Source of the DNA: Lachnospiraceae bacterium
GTDB lineage: Bacteria > Bacillota > Clostridia > Lachnospirales > Lachnospiraceae
Reading direction: 5' to 3'
Assembly: GCA_024699395.1 (NCBI GenBank)
Contig: JAILPU010000200.1
Coordinates: forward strand, 1-8,930
DNA length: 8,930 bases
Part shown: positions 6,005 through 8,930 of the stretch, piece by piece
How the letters are laid out: every line of letters starts with the position of its first letter
Position numbering within the stretch: position 1 is the stretch's first letter
Program-made: the position numbers and the translations under genes
The notes under the pieces: model-generated
Told to the model about the DNA's origin: nothing
What the model saw: only the letters and a program-made list of their open reading frames with translations
Database searches by the model: none

Positions 6005-8930
6005 ATGTCAGCAAACAACAAGAAAACATATAAATTCAGAATAGTATTAGGCTTTGCATTGATGTTTTTTGTGTTTTTGGGAACAAAGAGGGTATCTTTC
6101 GCAGATAATAAGCTATTAAAGACCCCATTGGGGGAAATGACAGCTGAAGAATATGCTAAACAGATGATTGATCTCTCATATGGTGACAGGGATGCGTTTA
6201 TAAAAGCGACCGGTCAGTATAAATATTCGCTTTTCCCGTTTGCCTGGAAGGAGGAAAGCGCAACCAGCGAAAACATTGAAAATGCTTATAAATCAATGGC
6301 TGAAAAGTATAATGATGCCGCCGGGATTTCAACCGGGAAGTCATTTGCAATTGATGATAGTGGAGGTTACAACAAAGGTGACTATAAGAGCATAGATTGG
6401 GAAGTTATTGACAAACGTTTGTATGGTAATGCATCTAATAAGAATCATGCGAATACGTACACCGGAGCATCCAACGTGGGCTATGTTGAAAAGAAAGTAT
6501 CCAAAATGTTCGCAGATCTTGCCTGGTTTTTATATAGCGGTATTTCCTCATGGAATATCGATCTGTCCATATCCGGTCTCGTATTTGGCCGTATCCGTGA
6601 CAACTTTGCAGATTCATCGGTCAATGCCGATTTTACGCACTTTGGGCTTGAAAATAACAATCCTTACGGCATAGTTGCCGCAAGCGTCTTTTATGTATTA
6701 AGAAGAACGATTTTGGCCTGCATGCCAATAATCATATTAATTCTATTAATAAGGCAGTTATTCTTTAACGGCGCCAAAGAAAGGGAGCAGCTTAAAAGAA
6801 CTGTTTCCAACATGGCAATTTTGATTGTCCTGTTGTTTTCCATGCCGTATCTTGTCAAATTCTTCTGTTATATAAGGGATGGGCTGGTATATACGGTAAA
6901 CAGCGGTGTCAACAACATCCTAAATGCTGCCGGTATAACAAGTAATCCTATCGGTGATGATCTTATGGTCAATTACAGGAAGATGTATGTTGAGACTCCT
7001 TCCTTATTAAATGCCGTATTATGTCTTGCAGTAACGGGATCATCCTTATTTTACCTTGCAGATTATATCTGTATAGCGATTTTACTCGCCCTATGCTTTG
7101 GGGTCTTTCCTTTAGTTGCCCTTTTTTCCATATGGAACAGAAGGATACTGTCGGATTGGTTTTCGATTATTCTGCCAAACTGCCTTACTCAGGCGGTGGA
7201 TGTTATTGTATTACAGCTTCCCTGCTTTTTGGCACTTATCTATAACAAGATATACAACCCTTACGGAACGAAAAGCGGTGCATTTGGTCTTGGTATTGTA
7301 CTAATCATAGCAGTCTGGTCCGCACTTGCATTAAGAAAGAGGGTAATTAAGCTCTTTGGATTTGAAGGCTTTAATTCAAGGGGAGCCGGGCTTATGGCTT
7401 TGGCGGGTATGGCGACAAGGCTTATGAGACCTAAGAGCGACCCACACAGAGGGGGAAGAGAAGACCATGCCTGGAATGAAAGCGGTTCGGGTCGAGATGC
7501 CTCTGAGTATTCAGAGAGACAAAATATCATGAATGATGCCCTAAAAGATCTCGGAACCGATGATAGCTCTGCTTCTGACGAAATGCGTGAGTTTTCCAAG
7601 AATTCGGGCAGTGATGTGACAAAGGACATCGATTCATTCCTTGATGAACAGAATAATGATTCGGATAATGACTTCTTTTACGCTCCGAATGAAAGTGGTG
7701 AGCTTAATGATAGCTTTGACGACGGAATTACTGGCAGTGATATCTCAGATAACGATAAGGTAATGGCCGGAAATGAAGATATTAACGAGATGGAAAACAA
7801 TGATTCATCGATAGATGATACCTATGTAGGTGTAAATCCCGAAGGTGAAAATACAGGTAATAAAGAGGATACCGGAGTTTTAAATGAAGAATCATTTGAT
7901 ATACCCGAAGAACCGCTGGATTATATCGACGGATATAACGAAGGCGGGAGCGGCTCGGGTACGGTTGACAGTCTTAACAATGCTTATGATTCCAAATCAG
8001 AGGAAAGGATGGAAGCAAAGAACAATCCAATCAATGATGAATTAAGCGATATCGTAAGCAATGAAAACGAAAGCGAAGAACAAAGTGACACTAGTAAAGA
8101 TCAATATGAAGCTTTAACGAATGCTAATCCTGGTAATAAACATACTTCTTATGATGTGAGCGTATCAAATATGGATAACGTATCGACCGACGAAGCTATT
8201 ACGGGTGAATCTTCCAAGGTTTCCTTTGCTTCTGACAGTTCTTTCGTATCAGAGGCTTCAACAGACTCTGTGAAAGGTACGGACGCTAAGGATTACACAT
8301 CGTTTATCCCCGAAAACATGAAGGACAATCATAAATATGTGCCTTCAACCGATGTGCCTCACATGGATAATGATGGCAGAGGTGAGAAGTTTTTATCGGA
8401 CGACAGGTTTAAATATGACCATGATCGTTATAGAAATCTTCAAAAGATGGATGATTACAGCGCGCAGATAAGCAGAAATAACAGTCAGATTGAAAGAAGC
8501 GGGTATAACAACAGTACATATGATAATGATGTCAACAAGCTCAATAACCGGATAGGCCAGCTTGAACAGACAAAAGGATCAATAAGAGAAAAGATGGATT
8601 CTGTTGATGACAGGACTTCTAAAGAATACCTAGACTTAAAAAGTTCTTATGACAAGGCAGATAATCTTCAAAATCAGGCCTACAAACAAAGAGAAGAGCT
8701 TCACAAGGCTGATGACGCATACAGAGACAATATCAATCTCCAGAAAGGCTATGATAAAGCGGTTAACAGAGAGGTGCAATACGCTAAAGCCATGGAAGTC
8801 GGCGGTATGGACTCCAGATGTTACACATCGGCAAAAGATTTTGGTTATGCAAAGAATGTAGATGCTATTAAGCGATCAAGAGCCGATTACAAAAACTTTG
8901 ATTCCAAACAGTACGAAAAAATACTTACTC
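6005..8930 (+). CDS. Giant VirB6/TrbL-like polytopic T4SS membrane protein (3' truncated by window edge)
   Basis: The frame is open from the ATG at 6005 to the window end, at least 975 codons without a stop. An AGAGGGA ribosome binding site at 5994-6000 precedes it. Residues 10-33 form a Sec signal peptide with a likely cleavage after A33 (S-F-A, then D-N). About 34-220 is an extracytoplasmic region containing WFLYSGISSWNIDLS and LVFG, reminiscent of the pre-membrane segment of Gram-positive TrbL-like proteins. Membrane helices lie at about 223-250, 270-290, 335-355, 357-377, 396-413 and 425-443. After a basic patch (R475, K477, R482) comes a tail of at least 500 residues. To about 800 it is Asp/Glu/Asn/Ser-rich and probably disordered; about 807-930 is Lys/Gln/Asp-rich and likely coiled coil. 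VirB6-like proteins form the inner-membrane pore, and Gram-positive versions such as TcpH and Tn916 Orf15 also carry long C-terminal parts. The tail's function is unknown, and its end lies outside the window. Confidence 0.85.
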   Translation, partial: MSANNKKTYKFRIVLGFALMFFVFLGTKRVSFADNKLLKTPLGEMTAEEYAKQMIDLSYGDRDAFIKATGQYKYSLFPFAWKEESATSENIENAYKSMAEKYNDAAGISTGKSFAIDDSGGYNKGDYKSIDWEVIDKRLYGNASNKNHANTYTGASNVGYVEKKVSKMFADLAWFLYSGISSWNIDLSISGLVFGRIRDNFADSSVNADFTHFGLENNNPYGIVAASVFYVLRRTILACMPIIILILLIRQLFFNGAKEREQLKRTVSNMAILIVLLFSMPYLVKFFCYIRDGLVYTVNSGVNNILNAAGITSNPIGDDLMVNYRKMYVETPSLLNAVLCLAVTGSSLFYLADYICIAILLALCFGVFPLVALFSIWNRRILSDWFSIILPNCLTQAVDVIVLQLPCFLALIYNKIYNPYGTKSGAFGLGIVLIIAVWSALALRKRVIKLFGFEGFNSRGAGLMALAGMATRLMRPKSDPHRGGREDHAWNESGSGRDASEYSERQNIMNDALKDLGTDDSSASDEMREFSKNSGSDVTKDIDSFLDEQNNDSDNDFFYAPNESGELNDSFDDGITGSDISDNDKVMAGNEDINEMENNDSSIDDTYVGVNPEGENTGNKEDTGVLNEESFDIPEEPLDYIDGYNEGGSGSGTVDSLNNAYDSKSEERMEAKNNPINDELSDIVSNENESEEQSDTSKDQYEALTNANPGNKHTSYDVSVSNMDNVSTDEAITGESSKVSFASDSSFVSEASTDSVKGTDAKDYTSFIPENMKDNHKYVPSTDVPHMDNDGRGEKFLSDDRFKYDHDRYRNLQKMDDYSAQISRNNSQIERSGYNNSTYDNDVNKLNNRIGQLEQTKGSIREKMDSVDDRTSKEYLDLKSSYDKADNLQNQAYKQREELHKADDAYRDNINLQKGYDKAVNREVQYAKAMEVGGMDSRCYTSAKDFGYAKNVDAIKRSRADYKNFDSKQYEKILT

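Noticed and set aside
6408..7304. Short + strand frames at 6408-6674, 7021-7245 and 7116-7304, and another at 8649-8861
   Set aside because: They fall inside the long continuous frame of the VirB6-like gene (6005 to the right edge) in other phases. The long frame has the signal peptide, membrane helices and ribosome binding site.

Overview
The window looks like the middle of a long, unidirectional conjugation-type (type IV secretion, T4SS) operon from a low-to-moderate G+C Gram-positive bacterium. A Clostridia / Lachnospiraceae-like host is my best guess. The clues are A+T-leaning codon use with many ATA, AGA/AGG and TTA codons, AGGAGG-type ribosome binding sites, a PrgI-family protein in place of a classical VirB3, and a cysteine-free Ig-like secreted protein. 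The host assignment is inference; no rRNA, tRNA or other taxonomic marker is present. All real genes are on the + strand and tightly packed, with gaps of -1, +20, +50, +9, -1, +13 and +14 nt. No promoter, rho-independent terminator, tRNA, IS element or CRISPR array is visible inside.

Layout, left to right. (i) 3-1019: C-terminal part of an extracellular Ig-like-domain protein that enters from the left edge. (ii) 1019-2159: three consecutive small proteins, each with two membrane helices and a short charged loop carrying the same K-x2-[ED]-x-K pattern. They resemble VirB2/TrbC-type pilins of Gram-positive T4SSs. A perfect 8-bp GC-rich hairpin lies between the second and third. (iii) 2169-2525: a PrgI-family (VirB3-like) inner-membrane protein. 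(iv) 2525-3643: a membrane-anchored protein that looks like a VirB4 N-terminal domain with no ATPase domain. (v) 3657-5990: the full VirB4-type ATPase, with Walker A, Walker B and STQ motifs and its own N-terminal membrane helix. (vi) 6005 to the right edge: a very large VirB6/TrbL-like polytopic protein (at least 975 codons, still open). It has a signal peptide, an extracytoplasmic domain, a membrane core and a tail of about 500 residues that is acidic and then coiled-coil. Because it has no stop inside the window, a search for closed ORFs misses it.

Functionally the genes fit one envelope-spanning secretion channel. The VirB6-like protein and the PrgI-like protein would form the membrane pore, VirB4 would power pilin handling or substrate transfer, the small two-helix proteins would be pilin or channel subunits, and the Ig-like protein would be a surface or adhesion component. 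A relaxase, coupling protein (VirD4) and cell-wall hydrolase are not in the window, so whether the element transfers DNA or only protein cannot be decided here. The least ordinary features are the ATPase-less VirB4-like protein beside a complete VirB4, the triple pilin-like cassette with its internal hairpin, and the giant VirB6 tail.
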